A DNA stretch of 64,000 nucleotides from Erpetoichthys calabaricus. Lineage: Eukaryota; Chordata; Cladistia; Polypteriformes; Polypteridae. Location of the stretch: positions 121,183,722-121,247,721 of the forward strand of contig NC_041401.2 of assembly GCF_900747795.2 (NCBI RefSeq), given 5' to 3'. The stretch's first letter is position 1, and each line of letters begins with the position of its first letter. This document shows positions 1 through 11,640 of the stretch, piece after piece. The notes below the pieces were generated by a model, which worked only from the letters and a program-made list of their open reading frames with translations, searched no databases and was not told the origin of the DNA. The position numbers were made by a program, and so were the translations under genes.

Positions 1-592
1 CCAACTGCTTCTCGACTTTCACAGCAAGCAACAGCAACGCCGCTTAAACGAAGACCTCGAAACCCTCGCTTCGGATTGGTTACTTCCGAGAGACCACGCC
101 CACGACGATTCACTTATAGGCAGACCGCTTCAACATTCTCGCGTGTCAAAAAACTCTTTAATATGTTTTGGCGTACTGCGGACTGCAGCCTTTACTTTCA
201 GGGTGCACCGCCACAAATTCGCAGTTTAAGCCAACTAGGTCTAGGGCGCATTGTTGTTGTAGTGATGTATCCCATGGTCCCGCGCGGCCGCACGTGTTTG
301 TGGTTGCCACGGTGACCACAGACGCGCATGGCGTTCTTGGCCGCCGAAACACTGGTCTGTGACTGTCCGGAACGCAGGGGACAGAGGAGGAGGAAGTGAA
401 AGCCACCCAGGGACTGTATCCAGCTGGACCGGGATCACTTGAGTTCTGACGTCTCCTCAACAGCTGACTAGGGACACATCACCTTCTTAATAAGTTTCGA
501 GTGGTGTCATCACCTGGGATCAGTTTCTCTTGACTGTGTAAAATTTTAAGCCAGCGCGCATCCTCCAGCTTGGGAGTAATGCAAGGTAGAAT
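1..592 (+). promoter_or_regulatory. Upstream region and 5' UTR of ttc34
   Basis: This stretch lies directly before the ttc34 start codon. Its first 400 bases are richer in CpG than the intergenic DNA further on, and an inverted CCAAT-type box (attgg) occurs near position 77. No coding exon is supported here; the short open frames on both strands look random. I infer promoter plus 5' UTR, but the transcription start cannot be placed from sequence alone. Confidence 0.4.
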
Positions 593-3500
593 ATGGATAC
601 AGAGCGCCCGTCAATCAGTGACCCTGCCCAAAAGGAAAATCCGGCGAGACAACTGTGCCAGGAGGCAGACAAGCTCTGGGCCCAAGGTTACCAGGCTCAG
701 GCTACCACCTGCTACACTAGTGCCTTTGGACTGAATGCGGGTGCCACGGCTCAGTATGTCAGTGGTTTGAGTAAACAAGACCAGGAGCAAATTGTTGTCA
801 TCTTGGAGAACTGGTTGGATTGGAGACAAAGTGACAGACAGCCCTGCCCAGATGTGAGACCTGGGTTCAATTTAGGGCTGGCAGCTGTGTTCCTCTCAAC
901 AATCCGCCCCAACAATCTACAGGCATCACTCTTCAAGATGGAAACTCTTCTAAAGAGCGGGCGCTGTACAGAGGTGCTGGAAAAGTGCAACAGGCTGCTG
1001 GAAGAAACTTCAGCAGGATGGGAAGAGCTTGGCTCCAGTGTTCTGCCGGTTCTTTTGACTCGGGCTCTGGCCTGCCTTCTGCTGAACTCTCACTCTGGTG
1101 ACGGTGTCACAGATTACCTTCAAGCATTCCGAATGCAGCGTGGAGAGACTGTGCAGTTTGTCACTAATAATCAGGCAAAGCACCTCCCGCTGATTGTGCA
1201 GGCACTGCAGGATCACCAGCGTGTCCACATTGGACAGCAGGTAGAGTCCGACTGTTACAACCTCTTAGTAGCACTCGTCCCGAATGCAGGTGGCACAAAT
1301 GAAGACAGTATAACTGATAACCTGCAGGCTAAATGGGATGATGCCCAGCAGCACCAAAGCTCATCCTCTAGAAAGTCTCAACGGCTAGTGGACAGTGCTG
1401 CTGCTCATTTCTCTGTTGGGGGTAGAGGAAGAGAACTGTTCCAGGATATCGCTTCTGCTTTTCAGCTGCACCCTGTCGCTGCTTTACGACGTGTTTCTGA
1501 AGTATTTGGCCCGCAGACCCAAGCAATCATGCAGTCCCAGCTGCAGCAGCAGGTGGACCTTGAGCTGGCATCATACAGAGAAGTGGTGCGTAGTAGACAG
1601 GACCTGAGGTCAACAGAGGGGGTAGAACTACTTACACCTATAATTTCTGCACTACGGGCACTTGCCCACATGAAGCCAGTCGGAGGCAACCAGGAAATTC
1701 TAGTGCAATTAGTAGACTGTCTTGTGCTGACAGGTAACTACGGTGAAGCTCTCAGTGTTTGTCGGGAGCTGCGCCAGGCCAAGAGTCCTCAGAGTTATGC
1801 CAATACAATTTTGGCTCTCCGTGGTTTTGCCTGGGTCCAGGCAGGTCAGCTGGACAGGGCTCTGGAAGACTTCAAAGCAGTGGTGGAACACCCAGCTCCC
1901 AATCCCAGCAGCTGTGTACGGGCATTGTGTGGACGGGGACTCCTCCGCATGCTGACTGGCAGCTCTTACTTGTCCGCACTAGATTATATCACTGCCAGCC
2001 AACTCAGACTGGACGAGGCTGTCTTGGTGGTCAAATCCTATGTTCCCTGGAATCAGCGAGGACTGCTGTGCACTGTACTGCAAGAGGAGGGACGAAAGAT
2101 GCTACAGAAAGCTGCTGATAACTGCGATGGCAAGAAAAGATCTAGACATGAAGCAGCAGACTCAACTAGTTGCCTTACTGCTAAAGAAGGGTAACCTCTC
2201 AGTTTTCCTGTATGTCTGCATGGCCCTTGGCCTCTGCATTCTATGCTTTACCTCTTTGTTTACTTCACTACTTCTTGCAGTGATGCTGCTGCTGTGCACT
2301 GTCTGGCTTGCCTGCTCATGGAGCTTGACCCTAGTTGTGACCTCCCACGAATCCTGGCCACAGACGCCCTCTACAAACAAGGCCGCTCAGAGGAAGCATA
2401 TCGACTGCTTCTGGTTGCCCAGGAAGCCCACTGCCCCCCTGTCCTGGCAAGACTTGCCCTTCTCCAGCTACGTCGCGGCTTCTTGTACGATGCCAACCAG
2501 GTAGGTAAATATGAAATCAAGAAACTGGAAGTGCTTAGGTCTGGGGGTACATTTTGAATGCATGATCTTTACAGGGTTTTTGACTCTTAAGAGCAGAGTG
2601 CTGCTTTTTCCTATTTGAAATTATTGTGGGTAATTTGTATATAGTCTAAGGCTTCTTTGTTATAACTCCTTTGTCTAGCTCCTAAAGAAGCTCATCCAGT
2701 TGGGGAACACGTCCTGCTTGCTGCCTATTGTGGCACTATGTAACCTTTCTGACCGCCAGCTGTTGTGGCATCACTGCCATGCTGTCGCCACACACATTCT
2801 GGAGAGCAATCAGGGGGACACCTTTGTCAAAGAGAGTGTGGCTTATCTTTCACTGGCCATTATTGCCTCTGGTAGGTGCTAAACACTCAAGAATACATAC
2901 CCATCTGGTATATATTGGGCAGACTGTCTAAAATATAGCTGTAGAGAGTTGACGTATGTGAGGTTTGTGAATGTAAATCAGATGGTATAGTCAAGCTAGG
3001 CTAATCAGTTTAGTCTAGGACCTATTATTGTAAGTGTCATCTCATGCACTTTGATGTATACAGTACTGTGCAAAAGTTTTAGGCAGGTGTGAAAAAATGC
3101 TGTAAACAAAGAATGCTTTCAGAAATATAAATAATGATTGTTTATTGTTATCAATTTACAAAATGCAAAGTGAGCGAACAAAAGAAAAATGTAAATCAAA
3201 TCAATATTTGGTGTTACTACATTTTGCCTTCAAACCAGCATCAATTCTTATAGGTACACTTGCACAAAGTCAGGGATTTTGTAGGATTCTAGTCAGGTGT
3301 ATGATCAACCAATTATACCAAACAGGTGCTAATGGTCATCAATGTCACACGTAGGTTGAAACACAGTCATTAACTGAAACAGGAACAGCTGTGTAGTAGG
3401 CTTAAAACTGGGTGAGGAACAGCCAAACTCTGCTACCAAGGTGAGGTTGTAGAAGACAGTTTCATGTCATGGCAAGATTGAGCACAGCAACAAGACACAA

Positions 3501-6500
3501 GGTAGTTATACTGCATCAGCAAGGTCTCTCCCAGACAAAGATTTCAAAGCAGACTGGGGTTTCAAGATGTGCTGTTCAAGCTCTTTTGAAGAAGCACAAA
3601 GAAACGGGCAACGTTGAGGATTGTAGACGCAGTGGTCAGCCAAGGAATCTTAGTGCAGCAGATGAAAGACACATTAAGCGTATTACCCTTCGAAATCGGA
3701 AGATGTCCAGCAGTGCCATCAGCTCAGAACTGGCAGAAACCAGTGGGACCCAGGTACACCCATCTACTGTCTGGAGAAGTCTGGCCAGAAGTGGTCTTCA
3801 TGGAAGAGTTGCAGACAAAAAGCCATACCTCCGACATGGAAACAAGGCCAAGCGACTCAAGTATGTACGAAAACATAGGAACTGGAGTGCAGAAAAATGG
3901 CAGCAGGTGCTCTGGACTGATGAGTCAAAATTTGAAATATTTGCCTGTAGCAGAAGGCAGTTTGTTCGTTGAAGGGCTGGAGAGCAGTACAATAATAAGT
4001 GTCTGCATGGTGGAGGTTCCTTGAACGTTTGGGGCTGCATTTCTGCAAATGGAGTTGGAGATTTGGTCAGGATTAATGGTGTTCTCAATGCTTGGAAATA
4101 CAGGCAGATACATATCCATCATGCAATACCATCAGGGAGGCGTATGATTGACCCCAAATTTATTCTGCAGCATGACAACGACCCCAAACATACAGCCAAA
4201 GTCATTAAGAACTATCTTCGGCGTAAAGAAGAACAAGAAGTCCTGGTATGGCCCCCACAGAGCCCTGATCTCAACATCATCGAGTGTGTCTGGGATTACA
4301 TGAAGAGACAGAAGGATGTGAGGAAGCCTACATCCACAGAAGATCTGTGGTTAGTTCTCCAAGATGTTTGGAACAACCTACCAGCCGAGTTCCTTCAAAA
4401 ACTGTGTGCAAGTGTACCTAGAAGAATTGATGCTGTTTTGAAGGCAAAGGGTGGTCACACCAAATATTGATTTGATTTAGATTTCTCTTTTGTTCATTCA
4501 CTGCATTTTGTTGATTGAAGAAAATAAATGATTAACACTTCCATTTTTGAAAGCATTCTTTGTTTACAGCATTTTTTCACACCTGCCTAAAACTTTTGCA
4601 CAGTACTGTAGTTGGACTTGTTTGTTGTCTTTTGTAGATTTCTCTTGTTTAGGGTGAAATTGCCAACAAAGTGAGGCTTTTTCTTTGCCATCTGCAAGTG
4701 AAGCAGTAATAAAGGAGCAATGAGAGGATTCACAAGGGCACAAGCAGTGGCACATATAAGTAACAGAAGTGGGGTGATGTCAATATATTTGAGCAGCCAG
4801 CTCTCATATTAATCTTTAATAGAGAAATAACTTCTAAGGGTATTGTCCAGGCAGAGAACATTTCTTTGTGTGATCCCAAAACCATATCTAGTTGTGAGTT
4901 GGATTTTGCTCTTGGTCACTCACAGGCGGAGAGGCATTCAACTCTCTTCTGGCTCGAGCCCGTTGCTACGCACACTTGGGACAGTATAAGACAGCAGTGT
5001 TTGACTTCAGTGCCATCCTGCGACTTGAGCCAAACAACGTGCAGGCATTGTGTGGCAGGGGCTTCACTCATTTGATCCTCAACCAGCAGAAGGTATGGAC
5101 TTCTTGAATGCACAATGTTGTTCCTGTCAAGTATTATTTGCCATTTATAACTATGAACCCATTTATTTTCCAAAATTGTTTGTTTTCATTTGAGAGTGGT
5201 ATAGATGTCTGTCCTGTCAACAGTGGGTATAAGATAGGGGTGATTTCCCAGTTCCCAGGTTTCTGTCCAAACCTTAATAGGGCATATTTACACAAACCCA
5301 CTTATATGGAGCCATTTTAGAGATATCAATTAATGTATTTGGAATGAAGAGAGAAACTGAAGATATATGGAGAAAAATAATGTGGATATTGGACAAACAT
5401 ACAAATATCACAGAGACAGAGAGATATGACAGGGACTCCCTGGAGCTGTGAGAATGTCACACCACATTTGTAACCAATTTATTAGAATTCTACCAGGAAA
5501 TTCATTAAATCTGGGAAGATAAAAGAGAGGCAAGTAGGACTGGATCAAAAGCGAAAGAGATTATTTGAGATTCTCATAGTGATGAACACTTCATCATTTA
5601 AGACTGATGAATTAGAGATACAGGAAATAGTGCTTGTGCTGAGATGTACATGATCTGAGAGAGGCTTGGAGTGATAGGTAGACAGCTGGAGAGTAACAAT
5701 GGAGAGACAGTGGAAAACATGCATTATCCAACCTGCTATATCCTAACTACAGGGTCATGGGGGTCTGCTGGAGCCAATCCCAGCCAACACAGAGCGCAAG
5801 GCAGGAAACAAACCCCAGGCAGGGCGCCAGCCCACCGCAGGGCACTCACATTCACACCAAGCACTCAATAGGGACAATTTAGAATCGCCAATGCACCTAA
5901 CCTGCATGTCTTTGGACTGTGGGAGGAAACCGGAGTACACAGAGGAAACCCACGCAGACACAGGGAGAACATGCAAACTACACACAGGGAAGACCCAGGA
6001 AGCAAACCCTGGTCTCCTAACTGAGAGGCTGCTGTGCTACCCACTGCGCCACCATGCCGCCAGAAAAACATGTCTCCACCATTACAGATTCAGGGACTTT
6101 CCCTGTTCCATTGGTTAAACACAGACCCAGACACACATTAGACTGGGTATATATACGTAGCATCTTCAGGAAATGGGTTCGAATGTTTCAGCACACTGCA
6201 GAGAGACACACTAAAGACATTCTGTTATTGATAGTAAAATCTTTGAGTTAGGCCAGTAAATGAAGCGGAGGTGATTCACAATGGGAGACATTTTTCAGGA
6301 AGTGAGAAGCAATGAGCCATTCAGGGCCTCTAAAGATTTGTTTTTTTTTTAATTGCTCAAGATTTTGCTGACTTGCCACTTTCTTCCTGTAGGAGGCGAC
6401 AATGGACATCATTGCAGCAGTCAAAGTGGATGCAGCACATGTCACTCGGGATGTTCTTTCTCTGAAGGATCAGGCAAGAGAGCTCATCTGTGGGTGGCTC

Positions 6501-8999
6501 TGTCAGTACTGCAGGGCATCCCTTTCTGAGTTCACTCAGCCTGAAGGTCCATCCTGCAGAGAGTCAGGCTTGAATGAAATACTTCTAACAGCGGGCATGC
6601 TCATTAGCATCAATAGTGGAAGGAGCAACTGGCACCTTGTGTACATTGACATACTGTTGGCCCAAGGTAGGTTCTATCAATAAACATTTTCTTTTAGCTG
6701 CCCTGTCCTTACTGTGGAATTAGGGGAGTTCATGAGAATATGGGTGACCATGTTCATGTGGTCCACCAGTTAATCTGCATTTTTTTTTTACTGTGTAGGT
6801 AAGAACACTGATGCCATGGCGCACCACCAAAAGATATTTGGAGTGGAACCAACAGAGCTACCAGCACGGGCCAGACTGGGGCTCATGGAGGCATTACAGG
6901 GGAATCTGACAGTTGCTGCTGAAGAGCTGAGCAAGATTGCTGAAGATGACACATCTACTCTCGACTTCCTACTGACTTTGCTCCCTGAAAAGCAGAAGCG
7001 AAGCCTAGCTCAGGTATGAGATGACACTAAATGGTTATCCATCCAAATTTTCTCAAACTATTCAGGGTGCCGGGAGTCAGGGCCTATCTTGGCAGCAGCA
7101 GATGCAAAGGGAGGGACCAGTATAGGATAGAGTGACTGTCCACCATAGAACACACTCAAATTCATAACCGCACTCACACATTCAACATCAATTTAAAGTC
7201 ATTAAACACTCTAATACGCATGTCTCTGGGATGTGGGATGAAAACCAAAATACCTAATGAACACCTACACTGAAATGTGGAGAATGTGTAAACTCCACAT
7301 AGACCGTGACCAGGCCAGGGTTACAACCAGGAGCAGTGAGGCAGCACTGCATTGCAATTCCACAGCTACCAAATAAGTAACACATGGGAAATAAGGCTTG
7401 TAAAATGTATTATTAGCTGCACTGTTTGCTGAGTTCTTGGCCATGGTTTCAAATTTCTCTGAATTCCTAGTATGGGTATCAAAAGTTGAAGAATTCCCGA
7501 GACTGATTCCTGAGGTGCCTCGCAGTAAGTATACCTGTGCTCGCTTCCCAGATCCTCCCTCCGTGGAGTTTGCATGTTCTCCCCGTGTCTGCGTGGGTTT
7601 CCTCCGGGCGCTCCGGTTTCCTCCCACAGTCCAAAGAAATGCAAGTTAGGTGCATTGGCGATTCTAAATTGTCCCTAGTGTGTGGGTGTGTGTGTGTGTG
7701 TGCCCTGCGGTGGGCTGGCGCCCTTCCCGGGGTTTGTTTCCTGCCTTGCGCCCTGTGTTGGCTGGGATTGGCTCCAGCAGACCCCCGTGACCCTGTAGGA
7801 TATAGGATATAGTGGGTTGGATAATGGATGGATGTATGGATGATTCCTGAGGCTGATGAGCTCTTACTGTAGACTCTAAAGGTTACTGACTCTTGACAAG
7901 GAGGAGAGAAATGCAAAAAGCCATTGATCTGTAGGCACAGATGCATAGGGTTACTAATAATCTGACCTAAGATTCAAAGGACCACTGCCTTCCTGGCACA
8001 AGTGTCAAGTATGCCTCCTCTCTTGCCGCAGTTATCAGCTGGAAGTAAGCACAAAAGTGGGGAAGGGAACAGGCGTGCAAACAGGAAACACTGCAACTGC
8101 ATCACCTCTCCCTTTCCATTCGCTTGTCAAGGCTCAGGCGCCAGCTTGTTGATGCACAGACGCATTTCACAGCGCTGCTGACCCAACTGTCACAGGGTTA
8201 ATTACAGGCGCCGGCTGTGCCACAACAGCAACTGGATTCTTCTATAAAACAGACCACCTTGATCTGCAATGTATGCTAGAGATGGGATGGCCCTACCAAA
8301 CCAGAGAAAGGGGAACTCTGGCAGTAGAACCACATTATTCAGATTGGCCGACCAACTGCCAGTGCTGAAGAATAGCCAGTTGTGCATAGCACTTCTTCTA
8401 TTATAAATTAGTACATCATGTGACTTCATTTTTTTGTTTCCCAATCTTTCCTCCTGCAGGTGGCAGCCCAAAAGGCAAGTTCACTTAGTGAGATGGGCCA
8501 GTCAAGCCAGGCACTTGGCTTATTGTCCTTGGCTACAAAGGCGGGTGGAGAAAAGCAGACCCAGTATTTACGCCAGCGAGCCTTCTGCCTGCTGCGGCTA
8601 GGCCACAATGAGCGGGCCATTCCGGATCTGGATCGTGTCATTCAGAGCCATGTGTTTCCTGCTACTGCCCAGAATCTCCGTGAGATGGTTCAGGACTACT
8701 GTGGACGTGGCCAGGGCCTTCTGCTTACACACAAACAGGACCCTGGTCTTGTGGACTTTTCTCAGGCTCTTGACCTAGATGCACAGTGCACCGTGGCTTT
8801 TATTGACTGTGGGTTGGGAAGAGTATGTTTGGTGCAACACTTCTTACAAGGAGCAATGCAACAATTTGAAAGGCAGCACCTTAAGGAGTCATGGCGCCTA
8901 GCTGGCTATGGCCTGCTCCTTGATGAGAATAACTTGGAACTGCGGAAACTGAGGTCCAAGATCAAACGAGAAGCATCCGGCTCCTGTACTCTGAACTAA
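593..8999 (+). CDS. ttc34: Tetratricopeptide repeat protein 34 (TTC34)
   Basis: Seven coding exons read in phase: 593-2190, 2281-2500, 2679-2871, 4926-5092, 6393-6666, 6799-7013 and 8460-8999, giving 1068 aa. All introns start GT and end AG. The protein is almost wholly helical repeats. TPR-like pairs are visible around residues 31-48, 383-435 ([13 protein letters not shown], then [15 protein letters not shown]) and in exon 4 ([16 protein letters not shown]), with more in exon 7. There is no signal peptide, membrane segment or enzyme motif, so it is probably a cytosolic scaffold; the cellular role of TTC34 is poorly known. Its position beside mmel1 and prxl2b matches the order on human 1p36 and supports the name. 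The first exon is unusually long at 1.6 kb. Intron 3 holds a Tc1 transposon, and introns 4 and 6 hold SINEs. The start is the first ATG with a long open frame. Confidence 0.93.
3061..4608 (+). mobile_element. Tc1/mariner transposon, nearly intact, DD35E type
   Basis: A 1548-bp element in ttc34 intron 3. The outer 60 bases at each end are perfect inverted repeats (beginning CAGTACTGTGCAAAAG), flanked by TA on both sides, the standard Tc1/mariner target duplication. Beyond 60 bp the ends stay similar but imperfect. The identical termini point to a fairly recent insertion. Confidence 0.95.
3469..4470 (+). pseudogene. Tc1-like transposase with one in-frame stop
   Basis: A single 334-codon frame encodes a transposase. 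It has an N-terminal paired-type helix-turn-helix DNA-binding region (residues about 1-110) and a DDE catalytic domain. The catalytic residues are D151 (in LWTDESKFE), D236 (in [10 protein letters not shown]) and E272 (in DLNIIECVW). There are 35 residues between the second D and the E, where classic Tc1 has 34. The only interruption is a TGA at codon 168, where relatives have arginine, so a CGA-to-TGA change (a CpG deamination) is likely. Frame is kept on both sides and the C-terminus (GGHTKY) is complete. The product would be truncated before the second catalytic residue, so this copy is inactive as read. Confidence 0.93.
5722..6064 (-). mobile_element. tRNA-headed SINE, reverse orientation
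   Basis: A full-length SINE in ttc34 intron 4. Read on the minus strand it runs from a GGCGGCATGGTGGCGCAGTG head through the conserved core (gtttgcatgttctccc, cctcccacagtccaaagaca) to a tail ending in ggatatagcaggttgg. AAAACATG lies on both sides (5714-5721 and 6065-6072) as target duplication. The head resembles a tRNA A box, with a degenerate B box about 35 bases on. I do not know the formal family name. Confidence 0.8.
7040..7335 (-). repeat. Old diverged copy of the SINE family
   Basis: The order of sequence blocks matches the young SINEs nearby (tail-like atccatcc at left, core block near 7215-7290), but many substitutions separate it from them. No clear target duplication is visible. 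It appears to be a much older insertion of a related family. Confidence 0.5.
7516..7840 (+). mobile_element. tRNA-headed SINE, 5'-truncated
   Basis: A SINE in ttc34 intron 6 that starts inside the head (tgcctcgcag) and ends in the gttggataatggatggatg tail. It is flanked by a perfect 12-bp duplication, TGATTCCTGAGG, at 7504-7515 and 7841-7852. The missing 5' end with an intact tail and duplication is what target-primed reverse transcription leaves. Confidence 0.9.
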
Positions 9000-9330
9000 A
9001 AACACTGTATGGTGCTGCATCTAGACCTTCTTCCAAAGTCAACCACCGTGTTATCATAATGTACCAGTTGGGATCATCTGTGGCATGCAAAACCCATTTT
9101 GTGCTGGTCACATTATCTAGCAAGGCTGGAACCATCCCCAGACAGAACACCGGGGGCACACTGGGCCTGTTTGGACTAACTAATCAAATGAAAAGCTATG
9201 GGAGGAAAACTGTGAGGTAGGTGTGTGGACTTCAAACAAAAGATGAACTGAGCTGGAGCCCAGAAGTGTTAAGACATCAGTGCAACCTACTGTAGCACCG
9301 TGCTGCCCCACAATTTTCCAGTATCATTAA

Positions 9331-9336
9331 AATAAA
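9331..9336 (+). terminator. Probable ttc34 polyadenylation signal
   Basis: AATAAA lies 332 bases past the ttc34 stop codon and is the first canonical signal downstream of it. The 3' UTR would then be about 350 bases. No other gene is seen between. Confidence 0.6.
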
Positions 9337-9829
9337 TAATAGAGGGTTCTTAACCCATGGCCTACACTCCCAGTGTAACTTTGCCTGGGAAGAACTGAGA
9401 AACAGCTGCTGGACTTGCTGTCATTTCTTTAGTGTCTATTAAAGAAATTTCAAAAACGTTCTTGTTTGATTGTATCACTGTGCTGCCCACTGGGCATTTT
9501 GCTGGTTTGACACACCCGTGTCTGCCAGACTCAACAGACCTCACTTCACTATGTATTATGTGTCTCTGGGCCTGGGATTTGACTGCCTGTTGCTTCCTTA
9601 AGAATAATAAAAAAAAGACATGGAGATGGACATGCCAGTTCTGTCCAGAAACATTATATACTGTAAATGGCATTGCCCTGAACTAAGACAGGTAACAGAG
9701 AGCAAGCTGCAAAGGAGCAGGGTGAGCACATGCACATGGAGAAAAATAATGAATCCAATCGAGAAAAATTTTAAACATGCACGCTTCTGTCTGAGCAACA
9801 TGTCACCTGGCCATGTCAGATGCCCCTTC

Positions 9830-10082
9830 GTTAGTGCTGAGCCGCTCTCCCTCCACTGCTAATGATGCCGCGGAGCTGACGGAGTTAATGGCTGTCACCT
9901 TCCATCTCTCAGGCAAGCTAATTAAAGCAGCTAATAAAGCGCTAATGAGCTGGAACATCTCGTCAGCCCAGCTATCAGCACTGTGCCAGTGCAATTTCAC
10001 ACCTGACTGAGGCTAATGCCCAATGCCCTCTGTCCCATAACCACCAATCAGAGTGGAGATGCACTCTGTGCACTGCTAATAG
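9830..10082. promoter_or_regulatory. Candidate conserved noncoding element rich in TAAT sites
   Basis: Seven TAAT cores (homeodomain half-sites) fall in about 220 bases, at 9860, 9886, 9919, 9932, 9943, 10014 and 10077. Three are packed into 28 bases around gctaattaaagc. No coding or transposon features explain the stretch. In other vertebrates the region beyond TTC34 leads to PRDM16, a gene with distant enhancers, so an enhancer role is plausible. This is inference: conservation was not tested. Confidence 0.35.
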
Positions 10083-10329
10083 GTGCCAGGTGCCGCAGTT
10101 TTTCTCTGCATGCCAACCAGACTCGCCCATCATACCATATGGGATTGCTTCTTTCCATTATGCAGTCATCTATGTAGTCATTGTTGTTTAACACAAAGCA
10201 TTGTATAATGAGTTATATACTATAATAAAGTGCTTTTGAAAATAATGCACTACAAACATACAGAAGACAAATAAAACACAATAAATGTTGGTATGATTAG
10301 TCCATAGGTGAAGGGCAACTGCTTACAAG

Positions 10330-11640
10330 AGGGTCACCACAGAGCATTGCCCTTAATGATAAAGTACATCCTGCTCTGATCAGTCCCTCTAAGAGTAGAT
10401 GGCATCTCTCCTGAACAGCCCACGGTTAGAATGCCGTATCATCAGTAGTGGACATTCCTAGTCCTGAACAGTAGTACAAATTAGGCCTCAACTAAACCAG
10501 AGTAGGTGATATGTCTTCTAGAACAATCCAGGGAGCATTTTAGTCAAGAGGGTCTCTATTGAACAGTTGCCATCTCTTGTGAGACAGTCCTCTACTAAAC
10601 TGACCATTGCTTTCCCGTTTGAACAGTCCAGTCCAGAGTAGCCCGCACCTTAACCAGAGTCCCTACAAAATAGGCCACATCACTTCTTGAATGGTTCACT
10701 AAAGAGCCGTTAGCCATGAAATAGTCTTCACCACTTCCATTACAGTGCAGCTCAAAGTCACTTATGAAAAAGTGGACAATCAGATCTTATCTCCCTTGGG
10801 ACGGTGAACTGCAAAGCAGGCTGTATCTGTCCTGCGACTGTTTCATTCTGTATCCATTTATGAAGCGGAAACCATGACAGCCTTTAAGAAGAATCTGGGT
10901 GAGATATTGGGACATCTTAGCTAAACAAATGGGCTTGATGGACTGAATGATCTGATCTCATTTGTCAAATTTCTTTTATTTTTTACATTTCTTATGTCCA
11001 TCTATGACTGCTTTTTCCATCGATAGTCCAATACAGAGTAGGCTGCATCTTTACCAAGGTTGTCCCATTCACCAGGACAGCCCACTGCAAAGCAGACCAT
11101 TATACACTTGGAATTGTGTTTTTCAGAGCAGGTTGCAGCTTTCCCAGGGTAGTCCCATAGAGAAATGATAAGATGTGCCATTTCAAAGCAGGCTATCTAG
11201 ACCACGTCACTACTGGGACCATTCACTACCCTAAGACATTTCCTTTCATGACAAGTTACTTCTCTTCCCGAGACAGTCCAGTGTAAAGCAGGCTATATAT
11301 TTACAGGTTGGTTCTATATGGAATTTCATACAGGCTACATGTATTTGTAGGCCATCCACTGTGGCGAAGGCTGTATCAACCCCAAAACAATCCCCTTCAG
11401 AAGGGGCAATCCAACCACCTATTGGTGATCCACCACAGATTATAGGCAGCACTTGTATCATATGGAACAAGCCACATCTGCTCTTGGACAATTTACGCGA
11501 TAGACAGGCCAGGTCAGCCAACTGCAGAGACAAGCATATGTGCCCTGGGACAGTTCTGTTCAGAACAGACTGTCTCTTCCTTTAGGAGAGTAAGTGGCAT
11601 CTCATAATTTACAGCCAATAGAAAAGTCTGTAAAGAGAGT
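10330..11640. repeat. Ancient degenerate minisatellite
   Basis: Related words recur along this region: variants of cagtcca, followed by aaagcaggct and then a cccagg/gtccca run. Clear cores are at 10812, 11033, 11087, 11124, 11184 and 11284. Spacing varies from about 35 to 100 bases (often near 50), so the units have drifted far apart. The array is interrupted near 10855-10985 by a LINE-like fragment. Confidence 0.5.
10855..10985 (+). mobile_element. Probable LINE 3'-end fragment
   Basis: The block containing cctttaagaagaatctgg, then gagatattgggacatctt, then gggcttgatggactgaatg and catttgtcaaatttctt resembles the 3' end of a LINE common in early-branching ray-finned fishes. I recognise it from memory of such repeats and cannot name the clade with certainty. 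No coding part is present. Confidence 0.4.
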
